Source: Alteromonas oceanisediminis
Lineage (GTDB): Bacteria > Pseudomonadota > Gammaproteobacteria > Enterobacterales > Alteromonadaceae
Assembly: GCF_018474025.1 (NCBI RefSeq)
Contig: NZ_JAHCTA010000005.1
Coordinates: forward strand, 310,001-374,000
DNA: 64,000 bases
Direction of reading: 5' to 3'
In this document: piece after piece, positions 42,578-50,202 of the stretch
Position numbering within the stretch: the stretch's first letter is position 1
How the letters are laid out: every line of letters begins with the position of its first letter
The notes under the pieces: generated by a model
The model's database searches: none
The model's input: only the letters and a program-made list of their open reading frames with translations
Told to the model about the DNA's origin: nothing
Position numbers and translations under genes: made by a program

Positions 42578-43613
42578 AATCAGTCACTCCTTGTTGTAAC
42601 AGCGCTACGATATCTGAGCGCAAAGTATGTTGCGGTATCTGCATTGTCACACAATGCAGACTGCCAAATTGCTGTACCAAGGGTAAGCAGTTCACTGGAA
42701 CAATGGCGTGATCAGGGTACGCGGCAACCAAAACTTCCAAGGCTTGCTGGTCTTCCGGCTGCTGATAAATGGGACAAATCACGGCGCGATTGCAAATCAG
42801 ATAATTTGCATACGACGCAGGTAGCCGCTCACCATCACCGTTGACAATGAAGGGTAACGGCAGTTCAAAAATATCGTGGTCGGGCAATGCACGTTGACAT
42901 TCTTCCACTAACGCACCGAGTCCTTCACAGTGATCGTCTTCTTTACGATTAGCGCAAGACTGGATCACCAGCCCCTGCTGTGGTGTAAAGCGCACCAACG
43001 TGTCGATGTGCCCGTCGGTATCATCACCTTCAAGATGGCCATTTTTTAAAATAGATACTTTATCCGCACCTAAATGGCGCTCAAGCGTTTCCTGATAGGC
43101 AACAAGACTGAAGTCTCCATTGCGCTGCGGATTACTTAAGCACATTTGCGTAGTGAGCAAATGTCCTTCGGCGTCAATTTCTAATGCACCGCCTTCACAA
43201 ACGATGGGAATGCTTACCAGCGCTTGCTGACAGAGTGGGGCGAGATAGCGTTGGTTAACCTGATTATCTAAGCGCGCATCAAACTTGTTACCCCAGCCGT
43301 TAAACTCAAATTCGACCGGGTAGCGCACTCCATCCATTTCGCAGGTTAGAAATGCATAATCTCTGGCCCAAGTGTCGTTAAACTGTGCTTCAACCAGCAA
43401 GACATTGGCGTTTTCCTCAAGGCGACGTTTAATGTCTTGATTATCGCCTTCACGATGCAGGAGGATAACACTCGCCCCTGCGGCGTTAATGGCTGAAATC
43501 AAAGCGCTGTAGGTCACTTTGACCTCTTCAAGCCACGGTGCCCAATCGGTATTCTCATTTGGCCAAGCCAAAACAATCGCGTCTACTGCGGCCCATTCCG
43601 GGATCAATCGCAT
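42564..43613 (-). CDS. aguA: Agmatine deiminase
   Basis: Guanidino-group hydrolase converting agmatine to N-carbamoylputrescine and ammonia. Family features are LIPEWAAVDAIVLAWPNENTDW-type start, WARDYAFLTCEMDG, EGGALEIDAEGHLLTTQMCL, HLEGDDTDGHIDTLVRF and the catalytic Cys near the C terminus in GSLHCVTMQIPQ. I start at ATG 43613 (MRLIPEW), giving 349 residues. A TTG at 43628 is also in frame. It is transcribed with aguB, which it overlaps. Confidence 0.95.
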   Translation of the reverse strand: MRLIPEWAAVDAIVLAWPNENTDWAPWLEEVKVTYSALISAINAAGASVILLHREGDNQDIKRRLEENANVLLVEAQFNDTWARDYAFLTCEMDGVRYPVEFEFNGWGNKFDARLDNQVNQRYLAPLCQQALVSIPIVCEGGALEIDAEGHLLTTQMCLSNPQRNGDFSLVAYQETLERHLGADKVSILKNGHLEGDDTDGHIDTLVRFTPQQGLVIQSCANRKEDDHCEGLGALVEECQRALPDHDIFELPLPFIVNGDGERLPASYANYLICNRAVICPIYQQPEDQQALEVLVAAYPDHAIVPVNCLPLVQQFGSLHCVTMQIPQHTLRSDIVALLQQGVTDYANQ

Positions 43614-43670
43614 AAAGTGTGTGCCCAAATTACTGTTTGGACCAATTATACAATGTGAGCCATCGTTCGG

Positions 43671-44378
43671 CTATTTCAGATGGCGTCCGCCGTTAAGGTG
43701 CAATGTTTGGCCCGTAACATATTGGCAACGCAGCAGGTACTCAACGGCCAACACGGCTTCCTGCGGGCCGGGGCAAATCTCTAAAACAGACTTTTTAAGC
43801 GCTCTTGTTCGGTATTCCTGCGAATCATGTTCGTTAAACATCACCAATGCGGGAGCGATGCTGTTCACTTTTACCTGTGGAGCAAACTTTGCGGCAAACG
43901 ATAACGTAAGATTGTGTAGCGCCGCTTTACTAGCAGCGTAGGCTATATGTTTTTTACTGCCTTTCTCCTGCACATAATCGGTCATATGGATAATGTCTGC
44001 TACGCCCTCTGAGGCGTCGAGAAGGTCAGCCAGTGCAAGATTGAGCTGGTAAGGGGCAGAGGCATGCACTTGCATCATTTTGTGCATGAGTTGGCCATAG
44101 TCATCGGTATCAGCCTCTTGATCCCAGTCAGAGGCGTTGTGAATAATGCCGCGCAGTGAATGGGTTTCCGATTTGATCGCAGCGATTGCTGCCTCGATGC
44201 CTTGTTGGTTCGCAAAATCAGCATGGATCGCTACCGCTCCGGCAGCAATTAAATGATCCACTGACGGTTTTTTGCGCCGGTATGTTATAATCACTCGCTG
44301 ATTATTGGCGAGAAGTGATTCCGCAACGGCAAGGCCGAGTCGTTGAGCGCCGCCGGTAATGAGTATGGGTGCAGTCAA
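43671..44378 (-). CDS. folM: Dihydromonapterin reductase FolM (SDR family)
   Basis: Short-chain dehydrogenase of 235 residues. It has PILITGGAQRLGLAVAESLL (glycine-rich cofactor loop), IIHNASDW (NNAG equivalent), the catalytic YAASKAALHNLTLSFA (YxxxK), and VNSIAPALVMF. These match FolM, which reduces dihydromonapterin (and dihydrofolate weakly) for pterin cofactor supply. It starts at TTG 44378 with AAAGGAAA upstream. It is divergent from folE, which supports a pterin role. Confidence 0.9.
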   Translation of the reverse strand: MTAPILITGGAQRLGLAVAESLLANNQRVIITYRRKKPSVDHLIAAGAVAIHADFANQQGIEAAIAAIKSETHSLRGIIHNASDWDQEADTDDYGQLMHKMMQVHASAPYQLNLALADLLDASEGVADIIHMTDYVQEKGSKKHIAYAASKAALHNLTLSFAAKFAPQVKVNSIAPALVMFNEHDSQEYRTRALKKSVLEICPGPQEAVLAVEYLLRCQYVTGQTLHLNGGRHLK

Positions 44379-44514
44379 GAAAATTTCCTTTCAGGTAAAA
44401 ATGAATGTGCCGGGCCGTGGGATGTGATGGTGACATTGGTTTTTTTTCACGTCAATTAATCCCAAACAAACAGTCGCGACGTATAAGCGGCTCATATAAG
44501 GGTTGGAATAGACT

Positions 44515-45201
44515 ATGTTAACAAACGAAGCAGTGGTCGTGCGTGATGCATTGGAGCCAGTTATTTCCCGGGAAGCCAGTTTAGTTAAACGCGCTCTCGA
44601 AGCCAAAGGATTGGAAACGCCGATGACGGCAAATCGTTTTAGTGACGAACAAAAGCGCGAGCGCATTCAGCAGGCGATGCAAACGGTGATGGAAACGCTT
44701 GGCTTAGATTTGAGCGATGATAGCTTGTGTGACACGCCTAAACGCATTGCTAAAATGTATGTGAATGAAATCTTTTCGGGGCTTGATTACGCTAAATTTC
44801 CGAAGATCACGCAAATCGAAAACAAAATGCACATCGACCAGCCTGTTCAAGTGTCAGATATCAGCTTAACCAGTACCTGTGAACACCATTTTGTGACCAT
44901 TGATGGTACGGCAACGGTCGCGTATATTCCCAAAGACACCGTGATTGGCTTGTCCAAAATTAATCGGTTAGTCGGATTCTTTGCGCAGCGGCCGCAAGTT
45001 CAGGAGCGTTTGACGCAGCAGGTGATGGTAGCGCTTCAGGCCTTGACTGGCACAGAAGACGTTGCAGTGTCGATTAATGCAACACACTATTGCGTCAAAG
45101 CTCGCGGGATCAGAGACAGCAATTCATTTACCAAGACATCCTCGCTCGGCGGGCGGTTTTTAACCGATAGCGGATTACGCAACGAGTTCTATCGCGCCTA
45201 A
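44515..45201 (+). CDS. folE: GTP cyclohydrolase I
   Basis: Converts GTP to dihydroneopterin triphosphate, the first step of folate and other pterin synthesis. The zinc/active-site motifs are [52 protein letters not shown] and [16 protein letters not shown]. The 228 residues match the gammaproteobacterial homodecameric type. AAGGG precedes the ATG. Divergent to folM, as in several gammaproteobacteria where the two serve monapterin production. Confidence 0.96.
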   Translation: MLTNEAVVVRDALEPVISREASLVKRALEAKGLETPMTANRFSDEQKRERIQQAMQTVMETLGLDLSDDSLCDTPKRIAKMYVNEIFSGLDYAKFPKITQIENKMHIDQPVQVSDISLTSTCEHHFVTIDGTATVAYIPKDTVIGLSKINRLVGFFAQRPQVQERLTQQVMVALQALTGTEDVAVSINATHYCVKARGIRDSNSFTKTSSLGGRFLTDSGLRNEFYRA

Positions 45202-45281
45202 AGTGCCCGTTCATGTTCAGTTGATATTTACGTCAGTGTCTTTTAGGCTACGCCAAGGATAGGTGTTTCATAGGATATCGA

Positions 45282-46481
45282 ATGCGCTTGCAGATAGGGG
45301 CATTACTAGGCGCTGCGTTGATGCTTCAAGGCTGTGCCGGCCACGCTACGTTCACGGGTAATACGGATACCGTTGAGGCAAAGCACGCAAAAGCGCAGAT
45401 TGAGTCGTTAACTACTATCCCGCCTACATTGCTTGCTGCTGTTTCGAATAGGGTTCCTTCAGAGACTGAAATCTTTCAGTTAACCCCAGCGCAACAGGCG
45501 CATTTTTTAGCGTTTTATCATTCGCCCACGGTGGCAAACCTGCCTGACAATAAGCGCTTGTTCCGCTACATCGATAATATTTTTACTAACTTTAGCTACC
45601 TTGGTCAAACGTATGACGCATCCACCGCGTTGACGCTGGAAAGTGGCAATTGTATTTCACTGGCCATACTTACCAGCGCGCTGGCTCGTTTGGTGAATGT
45701 TGATGTGGCCTATCAACGCGTCAATGTTGCGCCCGTTTATCGCCGCTTCGTGAATGTGATGACCTTGTCAACGCACGTTCGAACTCACCTGTACGAAACC
45801 ATAGAGCCAGCACACAACGAGCTGGTGGTGATCCGGCCTCGGTTGATAGTCGATTACTACCCTCAAAGCTCCAACATTCGTGGCGACATGATTTCCGAAG
45901 CCGCGTTTTTGTCGATGTACTATCGCAATCTCGCCAGCGACGCCATCATTCAGCGAGACTATGCCTACGCCTATATCATTATGCAAAAAGCGCTGTCTAT
46001 CTTGCCAAGTGATCAAGAGAATTTGAATACCATGGCAGTCATACTGAATAAGTTAGGCGAGACGCAACAGGCGCTCGCACTCTACGCCTATGCCGCCAAT
46101 CAAAATGATGTTTCTCTGAATTTGATTGCTAATTACACGGATTTACTGACAAAAACCGGACAAAAGGCGCGGGCGGATCAGTTTTCAGAGCGCCTGTTAC
46201 GTGCTCACAGCGACAACCCTTATCAATGGATAGACGCTGCTGAAGAACGGATTGCCAGTGGTGAACACTTTATCGCGCGCTCAATGCTTCAAAAGGCTAT
46301 CGATCGCGCTCCATACCTTCACGAAGCCTACTTTAGTTTAGCGAAAAGTTACTACCTTACTCAGGAATTGAGTAAAGCGGATGACGCACTGACAACAGCG
46401 GCACAGCTCAGCCAATTACCTGAGACTGAGAAATTGTATACAGCGAAACGAGCCGTTCTAGCGCTTGTGGAGGAGCCTTAA
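45282..46481 (+). CDS. Transglutaminase-like/TPR lipoprotein
   Basis: Lipoprotein signal ends in ALMLQGCAGH (lipobox Cys at about residue 18). The middle region resembles a transglutaminase-like cysteine-protease fold: YDASTALTLESGNCISLAIL has the likely catalytic Cys, and STHVRTHLYETI and RLIVDYYPQ supply possible His and Asp. The C-terminal half (about 220-395) is TPR repeats (YAYIIMQKALSILPSDQENL, NDVSLNLIANYTDLLTKTGQ, AYFSLAKSYYLTQELSKADD). Probably outer-membrane anchored. I do not recognise a named family with this arrangement. The 3' end overlaps the zinc-ribbon gene by 4 bp. Confidence 0.78.
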   Translation: MRLQIGALLGAALMLQGCAGHATFTGNTDTVEAKHAKAQIESLTTIPPTLLAAVSNRVPSETEIFQLTPAQQAHFLAFYHSPTVANLPDNKRLFRYIDNIFTNFSYLGQTYDASTALTLESGNCISLAILTSALARLVNVDVAYQRVNVAPVYRRFVNVMTLSTHVRTHLYETIEPAHNELVVIRPRLIVDYYPQSSNIRGDMISEAAFLSMYYRNLASDAIIQRDYAYAYIIMQKALSILPSDQENLNTMAVILNKLGETQQALALYAYAANQNDVSLNLIANYTDLLTKTGQKARADQFSERLLRAHSDNPYQWIDAAEERIASGEHFIARSMLQKAIDRAPYLHEAYFSLAKSYYLTQELSKADDALTTAAQLSQLPETEKLYTAKRAVLALVEEP

Positions 46482-46699
46482 CGTCCCGCTGTATTTTCTT
46501 CCACGCTGCTGGCAATAATATTCACTGAATCGCGAAGGCCGTCGGCAACGACCACTTCGAGCAAATGGTTACATTGGCAACACTTCATTTCATGGTCACG
46601 ATATTTTTCACCCAGAAGTTGGGTGGATATTGTGTTGATGGCACCACAATCGGGGCACAAAAATTCAGCGGTCGTGGTTTTGCCTATACTTTCCTGCAT
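46478..46699 (-). CDS. Small zinc-ribbon protein
   Basis: 73 residues with two CxxC knuckles, FLCPDCGAIN and MKCCQCNHLLEV, spaced as in a treble-clef zinc ribbon. The rest is acidic and polar. AAGGAG lies directly before the ATG, so it is well translated. It is convergent with the TPR lipoprotein gene. No partner or process is evident, although such proteins often bind nucleic acid or act as adaptors. Confidence 0.72.
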   Translation of the reverse strand: MQESIGKTTTAEFLCPDCGAINTISTQLLGEKYRDHEMKCCQCNHLLEVVVADGLRDSVNIIASSVEENTAGR

Positions 46700-46757
46700 G
46701 GTGTTCTCCTTGAACAGGGTGGGCGAATTCCTAGTCGCACTGTAGTTAAGCGTAGCC

Positions 46758-46807
46758 TTAAATCATGATTTAACGCAAATATCGCGTTGATTGACCGATA
46801 TTTTGCG
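46758..46807. repeat. Palindrome and hairpin between amylosucrase and zinc-ribbon genes
   Basis: TTAAATCATGATTTAA (46758-46773) is a perfect 16-bp palindrome. Next to it CGCAAATATCG (46774-46784) pairs with CGATATTTTGCG (46796-46807), with one bulged T. The hairpin directly follows the amylosucrase stop on the minus strand and may aid its termination. The palindrome is 59 bp upstream of the zinc-ribbon start and could be its operator. Confidence 0.55.
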
Positions 46808-46809
46808 AT

Positions 46810-48738
46810 CTAATGTAAAATCCAGCGTGTTTGATAGGGGGCCATCGCGATGGTTTTATGTGGTTTAACCGTTTCCGTAGGGTGGCTTAGCAAATCGACT
46901 CCGCACAATTGACCTTCGGCAATATTAACGGTTTGCGCATGCTCTGAGAAATTGACGATCACGGTCAATTGCTCAGCGCTTTTGGCACTGGCCGCGTAGC
47001 GTCGAAAGGCAAAACAATGCTCATTGTCCACGCGCAAAATCCGTGTCTGGCTTGAACCGAACACAGCGTGTGATTTTCTGATCGCAACCATTCGCTTGAT
47101 GCCATCATATATTATCTGATGGTAATCCCCCTGCGTGGTTAATTGTTGAATAGCATCATCATCGATAGGGATGCGCTGTACCCAACGGTCATCATGGGTT
47201 TTCGCGGGATCGTTGCGGTATCCATAGTCATTCAGTAAGCCAAGTTCATCACCGCTATACAACAAGGGGATACCGCCAATACTCAGAATAATCGAATGAA
47301 CCAGAAGAACGCGTTTGATGGCTGTGGTCAATGCTGCATCATCGTGCTCCATCAAGGCTAACTCTACGCCACAAAGTGACGCCAATGAGCCGCAGACTCT
47401 GCAATCACCCGTGCTGGGGTTTTCTGCAAAAGCTACACCGCTGGCAAACGAACCGTCGAAACGACCGGTGAAAAATTGGTTCAAAAAATGCCGATGATCC
47501 TGAGGGTTAATGCCTAGATCCCACGCCACTGCATCGTCAAACGTCCAACCAATATCATCATGACAACGCACGTAATTGACCCAGGCGCAGTCGTCAGTGA
47601 TCCTAAAACTTTTTTGCATGCTGTGAGTGAGCAAACGGGTTTTTCGAGTGGCCAGACTGTTCCAAATCAAAGCCATCAGTAGCGGGTTGTAAGAGAGTTG
47701 GCACTCGTCCTTGGCTATATACTTGTTAACTTCATCAGGGTGAACAATGGCTTCTGACTTAAATACCACGGCTGGCGCTGCAATTTGCAGGCACGCGTTG
47801 AACGCCTTAATCAATACATGCGCTTTGTGCTGATTTTCACAGTCAGTGCCCATCTCTTTCCAGATAAAGGCCAACGCATCCAAACGTAGCGCATCGCAAC
47901 CGATGTTCGCGAGAAACAGCATTTCGCCAACGATGGCGGTGAATACTTCGGGGTTTGAATAATTCAAATCCCATTGGAAACTGTTAAAGGTAGTCCACAC
48001 CCACTTTTGCGTGTTCTCATTCCACGTGAAATTACCACGGCGCACCTGCGGGAAAATTTCACGCAGATTCTTTTCGTACTCATCTGGAATACGTCGATCA
48101 TCAAACAGGTAATAATAATCCTGATACTGACTATCGCCCTGCTGTGCTGCCAGTGCCCAGGGGTGTTCATCCGACGTATGGTTAAACACAAAATCAAGCA
48201 CCAGACTGATTCCTTCGTTGCGCAGCGCCTCTGCCAATGCGCTAAGGTCGCGCATAGTGCCTAGGCGGCGGTCGACAGTGCGATAATCTGAGACAGCATA
48301 GCCTCCATCACTGTCACCCTCCGGCGCGGCGTATAAGGGCATAAGGTGCAAATAGGTAACCCCTAAGTCTTTAAGGTAAGGGATGCGAGATTGCAGGTGG
48401 GTTAAATTACCTGCGAATAAATCCACATAACACGCCATGCCCAACATGTTTTCTTGTCGAAACCACTGCGGCTCAGCGAGTCGTTCACCATCTCTTTTTT
48501 TCAAAGCACGCGAACGGGAGGAAAGCCCATTCAGAAGGGTTTGGGTTAACTCTTGCAGGTGATAATAAAAGTCGTAACGATGCCCATACACGTCAATAAG
48601 TAGCGGAAACAACACCGCGAAGTGAGCGCTCATTCGCTTCTCGAACAACGCACGATCCGTCTTGGAGGTGTGGGAAAAGTCTAGCGACGACATAAGTCGC
48701 TGCTGACAACGATGTGCTTCTTGCTGAATATTTTTCAC
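46810..48738 (-). CDS. Amylosucrase-type GH13 enzyme
   Basis: Sucrose-utilising glucosyltransferase or hydrolase of GH13 subfamily 4. The 642-residue protein has the N-terminal helical domain and the nucleophile segment CDALRLDALAFIWKEMGT. It also has KSEAIVHPDEVNKYI (acid/base Glu), VRCHDDIGWTF, FNQ-type RFDGSFASGVAFAENPSTGD, and GGIPLLYSGDELG. These follow Neisseria amylosucrase closely. The C-terminal beta domain is intact. Start is GTG 48738. No signal peptide, so cytoplasmic. Amylosucrases make alpha-glucan and fructose; close relatives simply hydrolyse sucrose, and sequence alone does not separate these here. The fructokinase gene is divergent. Confidence 0.9.
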   Translation of the reverse strand: MKNIQQEAHRCQQRLMSSLDFSHTSKTDRALFEKRMSAHFAVLFPLLIDVYGHRYDFYYHLQELTQTLLNGLSSRSRALKKRDGERLAEPQWFRQENMLGMACYVDLFAGNLTHLQSRIPYLKDLGVTYLHLMPLYAAPEGDSDGGYAVSDYRTVDRRLGTMRDLSALAEALRNEGISLVLDFVFNHTSDEHPWALAAQQGDSQYQDYYYLFDDRRIPDEYEKNLREIFPQVRRGNFTWNENTQKWVWTTFNSFQWDLNYSNPEVFTAIVGEMLFLANIGCDALRLDALAFIWKEMGTDCENQHKAHVLIKAFNACLQIAAPAVVFKSEAIVHPDEVNKYIAKDECQLSYNPLLMALIWNSLATRKTRLLTHSMQKSFRITDDCAWVNYVRCHDDIGWTFDDAVAWDLGINPQDHRHFLNQFFTGRFDGSFASGVAFAENPSTGDCRVCGSLASLCGVELALMEHDDAALTTAIKRVLLVHSIILSIGGIPLLYSGDELGLLNDYGYRNDPAKTHDDRWVQRIPIDDDAIQQLTTQGDYHQIIYDGIKRMVAIRKSHAVFGSSQTRILRVDNEHCFAFRRYAASAKSAEQLTVIVNFSEHAQTVNIAEGQLCGVDLLSHPTETVKPHKTIAMAPYQTRWILH

Positions 48739-48805
48739 CGCGTTACCTACCCTACCGCTGTGTTGTCACTGAGTGATGTGACACAAAAAAGCGAATGGAT
48801 TGAAG

Positions 48806-48851
48806 TTTACACTATGCATAAATTTTGCTAATTTTATCTTAATCGATTAAG
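48806..48851 (+). promoter_or_regulatory. Fructokinase promoter with overlapping palindromic operator
   Basis: TTTACA (48806-48811), 17-bp spacer, TAATTT (48829-48834) form a rightward sigma-70-like promoter. The perfect palindrome CTTAATCGATTAAG (48838-48851) sits on the expected transcription start. The central CG and symmetry fit a LacI/GalR-type operator, which commonly controls sucrose genes. The site lies between divergent sucrose genes and may regulate both. No regulator gene is in the window. Confidence 0.55.
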
Positions 48852-48920
48852 TTTTTAAGTCAAGATCTCTGTGCTTTTTCGGAAACATCATTCATTGTAC
48901 TTTGCCATAGGGAGAAAACC

Positions 48921-49805
48921 GTGACGAGAACACCGCCAAATTTCGCTGTCATCGAAGCGGGTGGAACTAAATTTAATTGCGCTGTAGTGTCGGCTGATCG
49001 CGACATCCTGCGTGAACAGCGAGTTGCCACTACCTCGCCGGATGAAACGCTTGCCGACGTTATTGCATTTTTTCAACAGGCACGAGTCAGCGGTTTAAGT
49101 TTCGAACAGCTTGGGGTCGCAAGTTTTGGGCCTTTGGATCTCAACCCGCTTTCTGCGACCTATGGCAATATCACTCAAACACCCAAACCGTACTGGTCAA
49201 ACGCGGCGTTGCTATCCCGATTGACCGATGCACTGAACTGTCGGGGCGCGATTGACACCGATGTTAACGCTGCCGCATTAGCAGAGTCGCGTTGGGGGGC
49301 TGGGATCGGTGCCGAGGTTGTTGTTTACATCACCGTGGGTACTGGCGTGGGGGGAGGTGTGGCCATCAACGGACAAACAGTGAAAGGTCTCATTCACCCT
49401 GAAATAGGTCACCTGCCGGCCAGACATGCTGTGTTTAACCGGGGTTGTTGTCCGTTTCATTCTCACTGCGTTGAAGGCTTCGCATCGGGCACCGCGATGG
49501 CGTCGTTGTGGGGCCAATCGGCAGAAACATTGGCGCCTAGCCATGAAGCTTGGGATGCACAAGCGGATGTTCTAGCGCAGTTGGCGCACTCGCTGTTGCT
49601 GACGTTAAGCCCCAATAAAATCATCTTTGGCGGCGGCGTGATGCAAGTGTCGTGGCTCCTGCCTCTTGTCATAACGAAACTGCAACATCAGATAGGCGAA
49701 TACCTGCGGCTACCTGACAACACTACGCTAAGTGACATCATCCAAGCACCGGGGTTAGGCACTCGCTCTGGTCTCATGGGGGCGCTGGCACTGGTTTGCG
49801 ATTGA
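48921..49805 (+). CDS. ROK-family fructokinase
   Basis: Probably phosphorylates fructose released by the divergent amylosucrase. The 294 residues show the ROK ATP loop (FAVIEAGGTKFNCAVV), SFGPLDLNPLSATYGNIT, DVNAAALAESRWGAG and VVVYITVGTGVGGGVAING. The zinc motif is HLPARHAVFNRGCCPFHSHC (H, C, H, C ligands), and GGGVMQVSWLLPLV comes later. The layout matches ROK fructokinases rather than glucokinases. Start is GTG 48921 behind GGGAGA. It is expressed from the promoter at 48806 and convergent with the YaeR-like VOC gene (1 bp between stops). Confidence 0.9.
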   Translation: MTRTPPNFAVIEAGGTKFNCAVVSADRDILREQRVATTSPDETLADVIAFFQQARVSGLSFEQLGVASFGPLDLNPLSATYGNITQTPKPYWSNAALLSRLTDALNCRGAIDTDVNAAALAESRWGAGIGAEVVVYITVGTGVGGGVAINGQTVKGLIHPEIGHLPARHAVFNRGCCPFHSHCVEGFASGTAMASLWGQSAETLAPSHEAWDAQADVLAQLAHSLLLTLSPNKIIFGGGVMQVSWLLPLVITKLQHQIGEYLRLPDNTTLSDIIQAPGLGTRSGLMGALALVCD

Positions 49806-49806
49806 G

Positions 49807-50202
49807 CTAGCGACTATAGAGTTCCAGTGGAAGGCCGTCTGGATCCTGAAAAAAAGTAAAACGCTTTCCTGTGTAGGGGTCTGTACGGATGGCTTCGACT
49901 TTCACGCCTAACCCCACCAATTGCGCGACTGCCTTTTCGATATCAGTGACGCGCAAGGCCAAATGGCGCAACCCCTGCGCTTCTGGTTGTGACGGTCTAG
50001 CCGGTGGATCAGGAAAGGAAAACAGCTCCAATTGGCCGCCACCCGGCACGGCAAGATCCAACTTATGGGAATGCCGAGCTTGTCTAAAATGCTCGGCAAT
50101 AATAGTGCAGCCTAGTACGTCGCAATAAAATGCCTTTGAGCGCGCATAGTCGCTACAAATGATCGCAACGTGATGAATGCCCTCAATACCATCAATTGCC
50201 AT
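49807..50202 (-). CDS. YaeR/GloA2-like VOC protein
   Basis: Metal-binding VOC protein of 131 residues, near-colinear with E. coli YaeR (GloA2 group). It contains IHHVAIICSDYARSKAFYCD, GGGQLELFSFPDPPARPSQP, GLRHLALRVTDIEKAV and DPYTGKRFTFFQDPDGLPLE. The metal ligands are likely the first His, the ELFSF Glu, the GLRH His and the PLELY Glu. The physiological substrate is unsettled. It overlaps the GH13 amylase gene by 11 bp and is the last gene of the leftward cluster. Confidence 0.9.
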   Translation of the reverse strand: MAIDGIEGIHHVAIICSDYARSKAFYCDVLGCTIIAEHFRQARHSHKLDLAVPGGGQLELFSFPDPPARPSQPEAQGLRHLALRVTDIEKAVAQLVGLGVKVEAIRTDPYTGKRFTFFQDPDGLPLELYSR

